Positions 16,808-34,325 of a DNA stretch of 64,000 nucleotides are shown piece by piece. Below the pieces are notes generated by a model. The model made no database searches. It was given only the letters and a program-made list of their open reading frames with translations, and was not told where the DNA came from. Within the stretch, counting starts at the first letter, position 1. Each line of letters begins with the position of its first letter. The position numbers were made by a program, and so were the translations under genes. The stretch comes from Ficedula albicollis (lineage: Eukaryota > Chordata > Aves > Passeriformes > Muscicapidae), in NCBI RefSeq assembly GCF_000247815.1, contig NC_021673.1, positions 50,766,543 through 50,830,542 on the forward strand, given 5' to 3'.

Positions 16808-17136
16808 TCTGAAACTTTTGTTTGATACCTGCTAGTTCTTGTACTGGAAAAATAAAAAGAGTAATTGTTTCTTGTTTTAATTATGCTTTTGGTGATTTTT
16901 CCAATGCCTCTGAATCTCCATCTTCATGATCTCTCTAATTGTTTCTTGTTCTAATTATGCTTTTGGTGATTTTTCTAATGCCTCTGAATCTCCATCTTCA
17001 TGATCTCTTTCTGAAACTTTTGTTTGATACCTGCTAGTTCTTGTACTGGAAAAATAAAAAGAGTAATTGTTTCTTGTTTTAATTATGCTTTTGGTGATTT
17101 TTCCAATGCCTCTGAATCTCCATCTTCATGATCTCT
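16808..17136. repeat. Nested tandem duplication, pattern A-B-B'-A-B
   Basis: Unit A (about 54 bp, starting 'tctgaaacttttgtttgata') is at 16808-16861 and 17010-17063. Unit B (about 73 bp, starting 'taattgtttcttgtt' and ending 'catcttcatgatctct') is at 16862, 16936 and 17064. A+B at 16808-16935 and at 17010-17136 are almost identical, whereas the middle B' (16936-17009) differs by two C/T transitions. The layout implies at least two successive duplication events, with the 202-bp A-to-A period the more recent. Confidence 0.93.
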
Positions 17137-20100
17137 GTTTTTCAGATTGAGGAATTGCAATGTGTTAGTTGTTCCTTGTTTGTAAGCTGTGCAAGAATTT
17201 GCACCTATATTATGTTTCTTTGTGTCTCTTCTAGCTCAACTGATGTTTTTTTCTGCGATGAGTGAGTGGCTTTAATTGAACACAGGTATTAAGATGCGGG
17301 CATAAATGATTGTTTTTGTTTTGTTTTTATTTTTTTCTTTTCTTTCCTAATAATTCCTAACATTCTCATTGCTTTTTTTGACAACTACTGAGCACTAAGC
17401 TGGCATGTTCATGATGCTATTGATTATAACTCCAACGTCTCTGTCAAGAGTGGTAATAGCTAGTTCAGAGCCCATCCCATGATCTTTAATATTGGCAATC
17501 TTCTTTTTTTTTTCTCTTGTACCTTATTTTTCATTGTTGCTTTCACACCTGACATAGAAGGTGGTAGTGACCCCTTTGCTACTGTTTGTCATTGTACAAA
17601 CATGAGCCCAGAGTTGAAGGAATCTTGCCCTTGAGGACTGCAATGGAACCATGGCCCTTTGCCTTGACAGAGGAGCTGTCTACGATTTGGAGTGCCTTTA
17701 ACTTCTTGGCTAAACCAATAGTTTGAATGACATGTGGCATAAAAGATAATTGAATACAACATGGAAAAAACTGGTCTGTGTGATGGAAAAAAGGGGAAGA
17801 TACCCTGGTAGATCACATATTGCCCCACGATTCTCACCAGGGAAGATGTGATCCCTGTTTTGGTTTCGAAGTCCATAGTGTAATGTCGCTGACCACTCAT
17901 TTTACACCTGTGTGGGGTGCAGCGTTATTATCAGCTGATGCTGTGGCAGCAAGTGGCTTGAACATTAGCTTCAGGGTCAAACTCTGCAGTTGTTGGTCAT
18001 ATAAGCATAAAGGAATGCACCTTCTTGAACAAGTCTTCATGGCATGCTTTTTCTTGACATGCATTCCTGAAGGTCCCTCTTAAAGATCTACCCCTTAAAG
18101 ACCTACCTCTGTGTGGATGTCTTACAGGAGTCTGATGGTGTTATAGTAAAGGTATATTTTATGTACTGTTTTGCACATCAATTCTTTATTGAGGAAGCTT
18201 ATTTTTGGTTTAACATACTCCATTTACATCTGAATTTTTGTTGAGGCTGTGACTGTGACTATAACAACAATAATAAGCCATTGATTCTATTGAGTGGTTA
18301 AATAAATATCAGTAATGGGCTCTTTCCAGAAATACTTTTTTTGGTGGAAAAATAGTCTATATTTCCAGGAGTGAGAAATTATCTAATCTCAGCAAAGGAT
18401 ACTGTTGTTATTCCCAGCTCTGCAGAAACACAATATTTGATTCAACACTCTTTTTATGTTTGCAAATAATTATTAGGATGAAAAGAAAAAATAATAGCAT
18501 CCAGACACAGGTCTGTCTAAAGCATCTTCTGTCTAAAGATACTGATTCATTTATTTCAGTTTTTTTGTACTCAGGACACAGGTTCTGTTTGTGGAAAAAG
18601 AAAAAGACAAAATCAGCACTTTTCCCTCCAACCAAGATTTATGTGTATGTTGCAATTAGGGCAACAGGTTTTCTCCAATTTTAGAAAATTTTTAATTTAA
18701 GGTTGCAAGTGTGTGCGCACTGCTACAATATCTGACATCTTTTTAAGCATACATATACCTGTTTCGACACTGTGACAGTAGCAGTTTTTTTTAAAAAACA
18801 CATCAGTGCAATAAAATGACCTTAATTCTGATTTGCCAGATACAGAGATTTTGAAATCAAGGATTTTCTGGTTTATTTGCAGACCATTTTCTCTAGTCCA
18901 TACTAGTTGCTTCTGAAACTGGTGGTATTTCTGTATAATTGTATTCACTAACCTGCTCAGCCCCTTTTTCCTTACTCCCCCCACTTCAGGCCTTTCAAAG
19001 TTAGGACTTCATTGTTCCCTGGTATTTATTTACTGATTAGTGAAGAATATTTGGTCTCAAGAAACTGTACATTCCAAAGTACAAGATGACCTTTATCTTA
19101 GTGTCTGAGCCTGTATAAACATGCTGTAAAGCCCTAAAGTGTCTACTCCCTTCCAAGCATGCTAGATGTGCTTCCACATGGTACAGCTTAGATCCCATTA
19201 AGTCAATCATGGGCCAAATGATTTTCCAGTCCTTACAGCAATTTTTGTCCTGAAGGGCATACACAATGCCATGCAAAGCCACAAAATAGAAGAGGATTTT
19301 CCACAGCTAACCCAACTATGTTATGACCATAAGATGCAGCCTTTCCTATATATTTTCTATATAAACTTGTCTGGTTTATATCATGCTTCCTGTGCTATTA
19401 GTGAGCTGTAACCCAATGGTGTTACCTATAAATTACTGAATTATTAATAATTGAATAATTATGAATAATTATTATTATTCATAATTTCAATTTTTTCCTT
19501 TCAATTTTTGCCTCTCCAAATTCCTGGCATTGCTTATTTCTTCTGATTTTGCTTGGCGATTTCAGGAATTCCATGAAAAATGTGCTGGTTCCTCATAGTT
19601 GTGACGAAAAGATGACTTTTTGCTCTTTGTAACCTTTAGCCTTTTTCACTGCTCCTGTAGTCATGAACATCTCATGCATAGTTCCCCCTGCTTATGGATC
19701 TTTTTTCTTTTTAAAAAATATTCTCTCTCTTACTAGAATCTGTTTTGAACAGCAAGAAAGACCTGAATAATATCATGGCAAGAGACAAAGGCAAGCAGAG
19801 AAATGTCAGAGGTAAGTACAGTTCTGGAAGAGTTCTAGAAGCAAAGTTAGGAGTCAAGGTCATTTGTGATGTAAGGAGGAAAATATGTTTTCTTAAACGA
19901 GTTTGGCATTATATTTGAGGATAATTCTGCTCAGGACTTGAGTCTTGGATTCTTTTTTACTTGCCTTGTAGTATTCTGCAGCATCTTGGTGCTCCGGAGC
20001 TCTAGCCATGTCTTAAAGGAGAGTTTAATGAGGTATAGATTTTTTGGGTCTGTAGTTCAGAAATTGGAAAGTTTAAGTCTTTGTTGAACTGTGTGGATGG

Positions 20101-20784
20101 AAACAGTTAATCTTTCCTAACTGCATAATGCTCTTTCCCTCTGCTTTGTTTGGTTTGCAAGTCCTTTGAGGGCAGTCTACATGTGTTTGTGTACCCAGTG
20201 GTACAAAGGGCTGTAGTGTCAGTTGGGTTCCTACTTCAGCAATTCATGATTAATCTCACTATTTCTTCAGAACAATGATGAGTACTCAGTCCCCTGAAAA
20301 TGTACTATCGGACTGGTGCCTTATAACAGACATGTGAATCTCTTTACTAAATTATTACAGCTGTATATTGTGGTTATAAAAAAATAGAGTTTCTAGTTTA
20401 CATTATTTTGTGGCAGACCTGAGACAAAATTGCCTACTTCCGGGGATTTTTTCAAACCACTGTGTTTGCTGACTCCTGAAATGGAAAGCAGGAGAGGTGT
20501 GTTTAAGAAGCTATTTTACATGTGGCTGCAGTTTGCTGCATCTGTTCCTCCTTTTTCTGCAGCCTCCACTCCTGCTGGCCTGTTTCTTCCAATGATCTGA
20601 TGGTATAGCATTTTAATGGGACTTGTGTCCTATGGATGTAGCAACTAAGGTGACTAAGGTGCACAGTTGTGGTAGTTCCATGTGGCCAGGTGCCATCAAG
20701 TCATAGTGTAGAGAATATAGAAGGATGTTCGCTTAAATATACTTACTGAGGATTTGATAAATGTAAACTTTTCTTTCTCTGTTC
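17137..20784. other. Unique AT-rich non-coding sequence
   Basis: No repeat family, exon or RNA gene recognised. A small A/T palindromic patch lies at about 19434-19490, where 'gaataattatgaataatt' is followed by 'attattcataatt'. The 103-codon frame on the minus strand at 17589-17900 has no domain I can name. Confidence 0.5.
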
Positions 20785-21292
20785 AGCACTGGTGAGCCCA
20801 CACCTGGAGAAGGGTCTGTTCCTGGGCTCCATGGTGCAAGAGAGACATGGTCACACTAGAATAAGGTCAGTGAAAGACCATAGAGATGATTAAGGCATTG
20901 GGGCATCCCTCATACATGAAGAAACTGGGAGAGGTGGGGTTATTGAATCCTGGAAGACAAGATTTAGGGGGATGTCTTCAGTGGGTGTATTAATACTTGA
21001 GTGGGGAGTAAGGGAGAACCAGACTATCCCAATAGTACCTTATGACAGGACAAGAGATAATGGGAACAGGTTGAGTTACAAGAGATTTCATCCAAGCTTA
21101 ACTTTTTCTGGGAGCACTGGCACAGGTTACTCAGAGAGGTTGTGGAGTCTCCATCCCTGAAGGTATTCAAAACCAGACTAGACATGGTCCTGGTCATCTT
21201 GCTGTAGCTGACCTTGATTGAAAAGGGGGATTGGACTAGATGATCTTCAGAGGTACCTTCACCCCTCACCCATGAAGAGATTCTGCTCTTCA
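20785..21292 (+). mobile_element. CR1 LINE 3' portion, plus strand
   Basis: The stretch opens with 'ctggtgagcccacacctgga', the conserved CR1 ORF2 C-terminal region. It continues through 'caagagagacatgg', 'agatgattaaggcattgggg', 'gacaggacaagag', 'gcactggcacaggtt' and 'gagaggttgtggagtctcca', and ends with 'gactagatgatcttcagagg' and a decayed tail near 21290. Order and orientation are those of the CR1 3' end. Frameshifts and stops break the reverse-transcriptase C-terminus, so the copy is dead. It lies tail to tail with the minus-strand CR1 that starts about 17 bp downstream. Confidence 0.92.
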
Positions 21293-21308
21293 TATTGGCT
21301 TTAAGTTA

Positions 21309-21822
21309 TCATAGAATCAGAGAATATATTGAGCTGGAAGGCATCCTTAAGGATCATTGAGTATAATTCCTGATCCTGCCCCCAAGTAACACCATGTACC
21401 TGAGAGCATTGTCCAAATGCTTCTTGAACTCTGTCAAGCCTGGTGCTGTGATGACTTCCCTGGAGACCCTGTTCCAGTGCCCAGCCACTCTCTGGGGGAG
21501 AACCTTTTCCTGATACACAGCCTAAACCTCCCCTGACACAGCTTCGTCCTATTCCCTCAGGTTCTGCCACTGGCCATGAGAGTGAGGAGATCAGTACCTG
21601 CTCCTTCACTTCCCCTCATAAGGCAATTGTAGTCTTCTACAAGATCTCCCCACAGTCTCCTCTTCTCCAGGCTGAACAGAACAAGTGACCTCAGCTGCTC
21701 CTCATATGGCTTCCTCTCAAGGCCCTTCACCATCCTCATGGCCCTCCTCTGGATGGCCTCTAATAGCTTAGTGCCTATTTTTATAACCCGGTACCCAAAA
21801 CTGCACACAGTTGTCCTTAAAT
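21309..21822 (-). mobile_element. CR1 LINE 3' portion, minus strand (CR1-J-like)
   Basis: The plus-strand start 'tatcatagaatcagagaat' is the reverse complement of the CR1 terminal repeat, so the element points left. Translated on the minus strand, 21557-21829 keeps a recognisable CR1 ORF2 C-terminus, with 'AIQRRAMRMVKGLERKPYEE' and 'LFSLEKRRLWGDLVEDY' as the telling stretches. The 3' UTR has the 'gtacctgagagcattgtcca' type segment typical of CR1-J-like subfamilies. Stops further along show the copy is inactive. It is a different subfamily from its plus-strand neighbour at 20785-21292. Confidence 0.93.
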
Positions 21823-21830
21823 GGCTCATT

Positions 21831-24800
21831 AAATGAAAGTTGGCTTTTATAAAAGGAACTTTTATAAAAGGAAAATAGAACTCTGTGTTGCTTCCAATGG
21901 TTATAATATGTTACCAACCGAAAGGCTTAATTCTAGTGAATGTGATTTTTTTTGCTGCTGTAACCTTCATCCTTTTTCTGAGGACTTACTTTTCACTCTT
22001 TAATTGTTTTGACAAATTAGGGAAGGCTTTTAGTAGAAGACAAAAATTCTTTTCTCTGCTCTAGAGGAAGAATCCTGGGCCCAAGTCCTCATAAATTTTG
22101 TCTGATGATACCCAGATATATGTTTAAGGCTATTAAAAAGAATAATTCAAATAACAGAATTGTTCAGAAACAGAGTAATAGAGCACATTTTACTCTTGTG
22201 CTCCAAGCAAATTTCTCCCAGCTATGGAGAGAGGAAAGGGTTAAATTCCTACCACAGGTTCATTTTATTCTTTTAGCTCAAAATTTACCAGCCCTATTTC
22301 AGTTATATCAGTGTTTACTAAAATGGTCACCTCCATAAAGCCAAATATTCAGCTTTTCAACGTTATATGGTCCTTCAGGTACATTCACTGATTAGGTCTC
22401 TCAACATCCCTATGATGGCTATGAGTTTCTATATATTGCAAATTAATAGCTAAGGAAGTTAATAACTCAGTCACACAGCTTTTTTTATTTAAGCTTTAGT
22501 CCTTTGACTTCTAATTACATGTTGTAGCAACCACACTTTGCTTCCCTGTTAGGAAAAGTTCTCCAATGAAGAGCTTTATTCCAGGAAATGTCTTGTTCCC
22601 CTCCTGCTGATCAGGAAAGCTCTGCTGGATGGATTTTTGTATCAGTGTGGTAAAAATGATGGATTTTACTGTGAGACAAACTTTGGAAGGCACACTTGCA
22701 GTTTGATTGGCAGAAGGAAAGGATTTGGGTACATGTGGCATTAAATGAGGGCAGTAGTTGGTTTAAGTGTATGAAACACTGTCAGTCATTTACTAAAGGC
22801 AGACTCAAGAAACGAGAAAATATGCTGGTAGCAGCACCTGCGTAATCTTTCTTCTTGCTCCCCCTCAAATCCAGGATTGGACATATTCAGCAACCTTTTA
22901 GCTCTGTCTTCTGGGGAAGATAATCTGCACCCATGGCTTCCTTTCTATGGGAAGAAGGTTTTGAGTTGTGCAAAAGGAAATCCTGACAGTAGGTCTGAAG
23001 GGGCAAGTGTGCAATATTAAGCTGGCTGGTTTAGCTCTCGGAATGATTCAAAGAAGCCTTAAGATTATTCTAATATTTTCAAGGTCAACACTGGCTCCAA
23101 GCAGCTGCTCCAGCAGCTGGAGGTCTGTGGTTGTGAGCTGCTGCTGACATTTGCCGACATCACTTCCACAGGGAGGAAGAACAGTGCAGAGTTGGTGTTT
23201 CTGACTTTGTGGTGCATGAATTCTCTATGCAAGGAGAATCTCCTGCTTCTCAGCCAGTGTGGCTTTATGGCTCCTTTGGGCTGTTGCAGAGGTGTACATT
23301 AGAGCCAAGATCTGTGCTGAAATAAAACAGGAGATGTCTGCTACTACTTGTAAGGGCACAGCTAATTCTTTTTTCACCCATTTCCATCTTTGCTTGAACT
23401 CAAGCAGTCTACCATGTCAGTTATACATTTTGCACCTTATTTAGATATGTGTCTGAGAAACATTTCCAGGTCTTCTTCCAAGAAGATTGCAGCATCTGTG
23501 AAATTGTGTATGAGTGCTCAGATATGATTTTCATCACTGTTCCTTGTAAAAGGTGGTCAGATGTGAGACCTGTGTCGATACAGATGTTTTTGCTGGGTAG
23601 CAATGGTGGAACAGGACCTGGGTCAGAAAGACAAAGACAAGTACAGTTTCCTTGATGCCCAGAACCAAACTTTTTCTTCAGGGCCACATGCATCAGACAC
23701 TAAATCCAAATTTGAATACTTTTGTGCCAGCTTTTCTCTCAGAATGCCAACAGGACAATTCTGATCTCAGTGTCATTACAGCTTCTGTGATGCAAATTCC
23801 CATTCTCTGCTACCAGGAAAGGTCTTTTAGGAGACCCATTTCATATTAAAAGACTGGCCTCTGCTCTCAGTAACCTCAGTATAAATTGAGAATAAATTTT
23901 ATGTTGTCAGCAACAATTATACATGTCATTCAGGGCACAAGTTATGAATACAGGTCCTGCCTGAAAGCTGATTTAAAGCTGTGATGATTAGAATGTTTCT
24001 CCCACTGCCTGGTATAGGTATTTCCCATCTGCTTAATTTTTGGCATGGGCTCATTCTCTCCTTTGGATCTTTTCATTCTGTGGTGCAAAATCAAACTTGT
24101 GTACAAGTGCTAAGTGAAATGACCTGGCCTTGCTCATTTCCATCCACTGTCTTGTATTTGAGCAGACTGCCCATCAATAACTGTGACCTTCAGCATTTTA
24201 TTTCTTCACCTGACTACATTCACATGGGTGGCATATGCTGGGCACATTAATACTACTTTGGATGGCTCTTATTTTACACATAGACCAGGAATAAAGTTAT
24301 CTAGTCTCTCTTTCAATCTCTACCTTTTGTCCACTTAATTTGAAAACAAATAGTCCTTTCTTAAATGAAGCATGGCCACCAAAAATGAGCAACAAAAAAC
24401 TTCGAGCAAAACAAAGACTGTAAATTAAAGTTCATGACAAATGCAACACATACAAACTAATCTGAAACTCTGTTTCAGGTTTGCAGATGCTATGATAACC
24501 CTCCTGGTTTTTATGTCAGCCAAAGTTACTACTACCAAGCTGTAGGAGCTCACTGAATAAACCACTGAACACTGTGAATTCTCCTTTATATCACAATTAC
24601 AGAAGTAGAGGCACTACATAAGTTTATGCCAATCCTCTGGGAACATTAAAAAAAAAGTTTAATAGCCCATAAAATTTCTCATTTCTAACCTATCATAGGT
24701 TTACCTCATGACTGCTCATTTTGCTGTGTTATACAAGCAGATAGAAAGTTAGATTTCTGGCTCAAGATCCTACTAAAACCATAATTCCCATTTAAGTCAG

Positions 24801-25778
24801 CAATAGCCACATAACATTTAAGCCTGGATAGTAATTTCCTTCTGCATCTACTCCAGTAACAGAGCAACACATTGCATAGCTTGAAATGCTTCTGGTGTAA
24901 TTAGAAGAGCTTACAAAATTCTGTGTAAAGATTATCTGAAAAGATCACTGGAAATAATAAATAAGAGGAGTCCAATTTCCCATTCTGGGTATCTCAGAAA
25001 TTAAAAAGGAATCTTTAAAATATGGATTCTGTTGATAAGATCATTAAATAGCTGCAATGATTATACAGGATTTGAACCCCAATGAGGAACTTCTGCTATT
25101 CATAGGAAAAGAGTGGTTTTAACAGTATTATACACTTGCAGTCAAGTGTCTGGATCCTGTCCAATGCACCTGAGCACAACACCTGTTGTGGAAAAGAGCT
25201 TAACAATACACATAACTTTAAGTACATTAATTATCTGCTCTTTTTAGAGTGCATTACTCAATTGAGGGAAGTATCCTTGAAATGAAGAACGTTCATCTAA
25301 GCCTTATTGTATCTGAATAGAAGCACCCAATATATTATGGGATTGCATTTGTAAAATAAGGACTCATTTATAGTTTCTTTACATACATGACTGAAAAAAC
25401 AAACTCTTATTAGTTGTTCAGTGTACAAATTTGGAAACTAGCCCATAAAATCACTCCTGTTGGGACATTAAACAGCTATTAAAAATTGGATTGATGTACT
25501 CAGGAATCTGCCCTTCTGCATTTAAGTGGGAGATTCAATCTGATGCAAACAAAAAGCTAGCACACGGTTTGCATTGTTGGCTGAGTGTTTTACACCTGCA
25601 GGGGATAAAAACTGAAGGAAAAATTTCATGTGGTCCCTTAAATACCATCCTCTCATAATTTCATTAATTCTTACTAAATTTCTCTGAGAGTGTAAGTTAA
25701 GGCCTTGTATCTTTGGCCTTGTATCCTGTTCCTGATGATGTTCTGGTTGACTAGGTTACCTATAAAGGTCCTTTCAGT
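21831..25778. other. Unique non-coding sequence
   Basis: About 4 kb with no recognised repeat or exon. The 23.1-24.3 kb part has slightly higher GC and several frames of 60-90 codons on both strands, none with a recognisable domain. Confidence 0.5.
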
Positions 25779-25921
25779 GAAAAATGTTCTATAATGTTCT
25801 GGAGTGACTTCAGCCACATTTACACCAAAGAGGAATCAAAACTGGCTTCAATGAAAACTGTTCTATAATGTTCTGGAGTGACTTCAGCCACATTTACACC
25901 AAAGAGGAATCAAAACTGGAC
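25779..25921. repeat. Two-copy tandem duplication, unit 74 bp
   Basis: A block of about 60 bases beginning 'gttctataatgttctggagt' is repeated without change at a 74-bp spacing (about 25786 and 25860). The copies differ only at their left edges. This is one of the youngest-looking duplications in the window, or an assembly overlap error. Confidence 0.9.
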
Positions 25922-26054
25922 AAGATGGAGGAAGCAGTGCTAAAGAGACACTAGAGTTCTTTCAACATGTTTCTTGGCTATTTTAAGTCCTCGCTTTTCT
26001 TCTCCAGGATAGGCTCTGGGGAGCCAGGGGTGATCTTGTTGAGGTACTGGTTGC

Positions 26055-28087
<2,033 letters not shown>

Positions 28088-29898
28088 TCTACTTAGATTA
28101 TACTCATATATTAGAAGATTCATTACATGTAACATCACAGAGGATTATGTAAGATAAATCTTCGCAGAATTGCTATAATCAGGTGATATATCGACAGTCA
28201 TGAATTGAATAATTTGTAACAAGCTTTTTTTGTCTGTTTGCTTGTTTGTTCCTTTGTTTTTTAGAGCCAAAGTACATCGATTCCTACAATGGTGTTTTAT
28301 TTTCTGGTAACAAACATATTTTTAGCAGGATTAAAGTCTCAATTTCACCTATTTGATTTATACCATGACTTTATCAGGGTACTTCAGGTACTCATAGCAG
28401 AATTTATAATTCAGCTAGTTCACAAAGAAAGGCTGAAAAAACTGCATACAAAGGAAAAGAATATCCTTTTTGAGCTCTTAAACATCCACAAATTTCAGAA
28501 CACTAGCTAAGTCAAACCACTGATATTTGAGTTGGGAATGCAAAATGGAGAATGGGAAGGAAATATATTTTTAAGAGCCATGCATAGAGGTGTGGAACTG
28601 GAAGGGTCCACCTGGGCTGAAGCAAATCTGTTTTGCAAGTACTCAGGTCATATAATCATGCCAGGAAGAGGATCACATTGCACCCTAAACCTAGAAGGAG
28701 TTTTTGTTCCTTTTTGAGTTTGTTTTACTACTTTCCCCCAGGAATAGGGCTCTTCTGCCCATCTTCTCTTCTGACCTCTGTTTTAATCTACCATCATGAC
28801 AAATTGATGATTTTCAGTGCATGTATTGTCCTTTAGATCTTCACCTTTCCTAGAAAGTGTTTATTCTCTATTATGCTTGTGGACAGCATTCATAGATCCT
28901 CAAGTCTTTATTTTACTTCTATTTGCATCATTCTGGAAGAAGAAGCTGTTCATTTTCTTAATTATCCTGATTACCTGCTTGTGATTCAATTTTTTTTCTG
29001 TTTAAATAAGACTGCCTGGAAGTATACTGCAGTTGGTACCTCTGTGATACCTATGAGCTCTATAACAGCACTAATACATCCCTGTTTCCACCAGAAACAT
29101 TTTATTACCTGATGAAAACAAGGACTGTATTTACACTTTCCATCATGGCTCAGTCATCCTGTCTTTCATGAATACCCCTCAGGCCTTTTTCCCTGTCTGT
29201 CATCACTGACTAATGAGTTCTCAGCTCAGAGAAAAGCTTCTTGTTTCTAGTCTGTAAGTGCAAGCTGATGACATTTTTGTACTAGGCAATTTGATTCCAT
29301 TTCCACTACTCCTGTTCTTGAATGTCCCAGGTACTTCTCATACAATATGCTAATGCTCATTTTTACCAATGACATCCCTGAGCAAACATCGTAGCTCAGT
29401 CCTGTTTTTAACTTAAGTTTTTATATGAAGATATGAGATCTGAATGGTTCATGCTGATTTTTCAGCTACTGTCACAATTGGCTCCATTTTGCCCAAGAAT
29501 TTCCATTTAAAATCCATACCACTATATTTCTTCCATTAATCTCTGTAATTTCCTGCTTAATAAATATTTTCCCACATGACATTTCATCAAATGCTTTTCT
29601 CATACAAAGTTTGATGAAGGCCCTGAATTTATTTCATCTGTAAAATCACCTATAAAAGAAAACTGAAAATTTTATTTTGTGTTATCACCCAAACCATGCC
29701 CCCTGATCATTAGCCCTTCCATGGGCTCTTTTTCTTTTGTCTGCTGCTGCTACTGGCAGTATACATAGAACCTAAATGTCTTCTGGCAAGACAACTCATC
29801 TACTCATTCAAAAAATGACTTGCTAATTTTTAAAACACAGTGATGTCTTTTTATCCCCTTTAAAAACCTGATTTCTTTCTTTTTATAGTCTGATGAAG
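28088..29898. other. Unique AT-rich non-coding sequence
   Basis: No repeat family or exon recognised. Confidence 0.5.
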
Positions 29899-31320
29899 TG
29901 TCACGGTGTGACTTGGGTTTACCAATTTTAATATATTTAGTTTCCTTTAGAGATAGGATTCAGGATCAGAGGCAAGGCAGGCTTAAAACTTAAAAGGGTA
30001 TAAGAAGAAATTTATTAATAACACAAAAAGGATTCAGAATAAGATTTCTAGATTATTCCCTCCTCCCCCTCCCTTCATTCCACATTTCTTAACAATAACA
30101 TACAGAAAACACTTCAGTCAGTTATCTACTTAAATAATCATTTCAGTTCACTCTAGAGAGAAAAGTCCCTTTTTTGTTTTAGGTTTAGGGAGTGTCTCAC
30201 TTTCACAATCTAAACCCACCCAGGAAATATTGTAGATTATGACTCTCCTCTCATCTCCACAGTCCTTCCAGAGCTGTGCTGTGGGTTATGTTACACACTT
30301 GGGGTACCATTTTTAAAGGCAAGCTGCTGAAAGACAAAATTCTCTTCATCTCTTTTTCTATCAAATGTCTCTGTCCATATTTTCAGTCCCAAAACAGAGA
30401 GCCCCATTTCCTCAAAGCAAAAAGGTCTTCTTTTCAAGCACTTAAACCTCCCCAAGTATATTTCGCAGTTTAAAGGAATTTTAGTGTAGTCACAGTCCCC
30501 TTATAGCCCCACAAAAAAGGTTTCCAGCTACTTATCAGTTGCATCTTTTCAATCTCTTCCCATCAGGAACTTTATCTTCATTCTGCTGACTTCTGTAGAC
30601 TCCATGCTTCATTCCTTCTCATTCAGGGGAGCTCAGGAGATCGAGAATCTTATCCAGGCATTAAAAAGAGTTTAAATTGTATCCAGATCGTGAAGAAGCC
30701 ACGTGGGCAGCTGGAGGCCTCTTCTGGCAGAAAGGGGGCAAGGGGGGAACGGGGGAAGGGAGAGCCTTTGGTGGCTCCCTCATCCCCCCTCTCGGCCATG
30801 CCCCGTGGAGAGAGAAGCCGAGCCGAGCAGAGCCCAGCCCCGCAGAGCCGGGGCCCACCCGGAGCCGGGGCCCCAGGAGCTGCTGAGGCTGAAGAGGACA
30901 AATTAGCCTTAGCAATGTGATTCATGAAAGCGAAATAAATTTTCATTGGCCACCTGGGATGTCAGCCACCAGATCAACCCTTCAATGGGTCCCCACATCC
31001 CACAGGGGAAGCTCCCAGAGAGGGGACAGCCCTCCGTTCCCCAACCTCGTATTGTTTTCCCTCAGGCAACTCCACCCCTCTCCCTTTCCATGTGCAACCA
31101 GCACAGATGGGTGGAGGGGGAGCAAGGGAAATGGGTGGCCGTGCTGGTTCTGGGCACCCAAGCCAGGGCAGAGTTCTTTCCTCCAACCTCCTTGGCTGGT
31201 TAAAATCCCTCTGGGATGCTGTGGCTAATTCTCAAATTTAGCCTGTATCCAAATTTCCCATTGCTTCCTTTCTGTGGTTCTCCAAAAGTTGTCCATAGGA
31301 CTGAGGAGATGTTCGTGACA
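29899..31320 (-). mobile_element. LTR of a second endogenous-retrovirus family
   Basis: The block has perfect 6-bp inverted ends: it opens TGTCAC (29899) and closes GTGACA (31320). On the minus strand a polyadenylation signal AATAAA is present (30011-30016), about 110 bp from the element's 3' end, as expected for an R/U5 boundary. A GC-rich core at about 30700-30870 stands out from the AT-rich surroundings. No 5-bp flanking duplication is evident, so the insertion may be old or recombined. No retroviral protein frame is attached. Identification rests on ends, signal position and composition. I cannot name the family. Confidence 0.65.

Positions 31321-34325
<3,005 letters not shown>

Noticed and set aside
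17589..17900. 103-codon minus frame as a retroviral pol or integrase remnant
   Set aside because: No catalytic or zinc-binding motif and no adjoining LTR could be seen.
21557..21829. 90-codon minus-strand host gene
   Set aside because: The peptide is the C-terminal part of CR1 reverse transcriptase ORF2.
30661..30946. Several overlapping 60-100 codon frames, some Pro/Ala-rich
   Set aside because: They lie in the GC-rich core of an LTR, where stop codons are rare. All strands and frames are open together.
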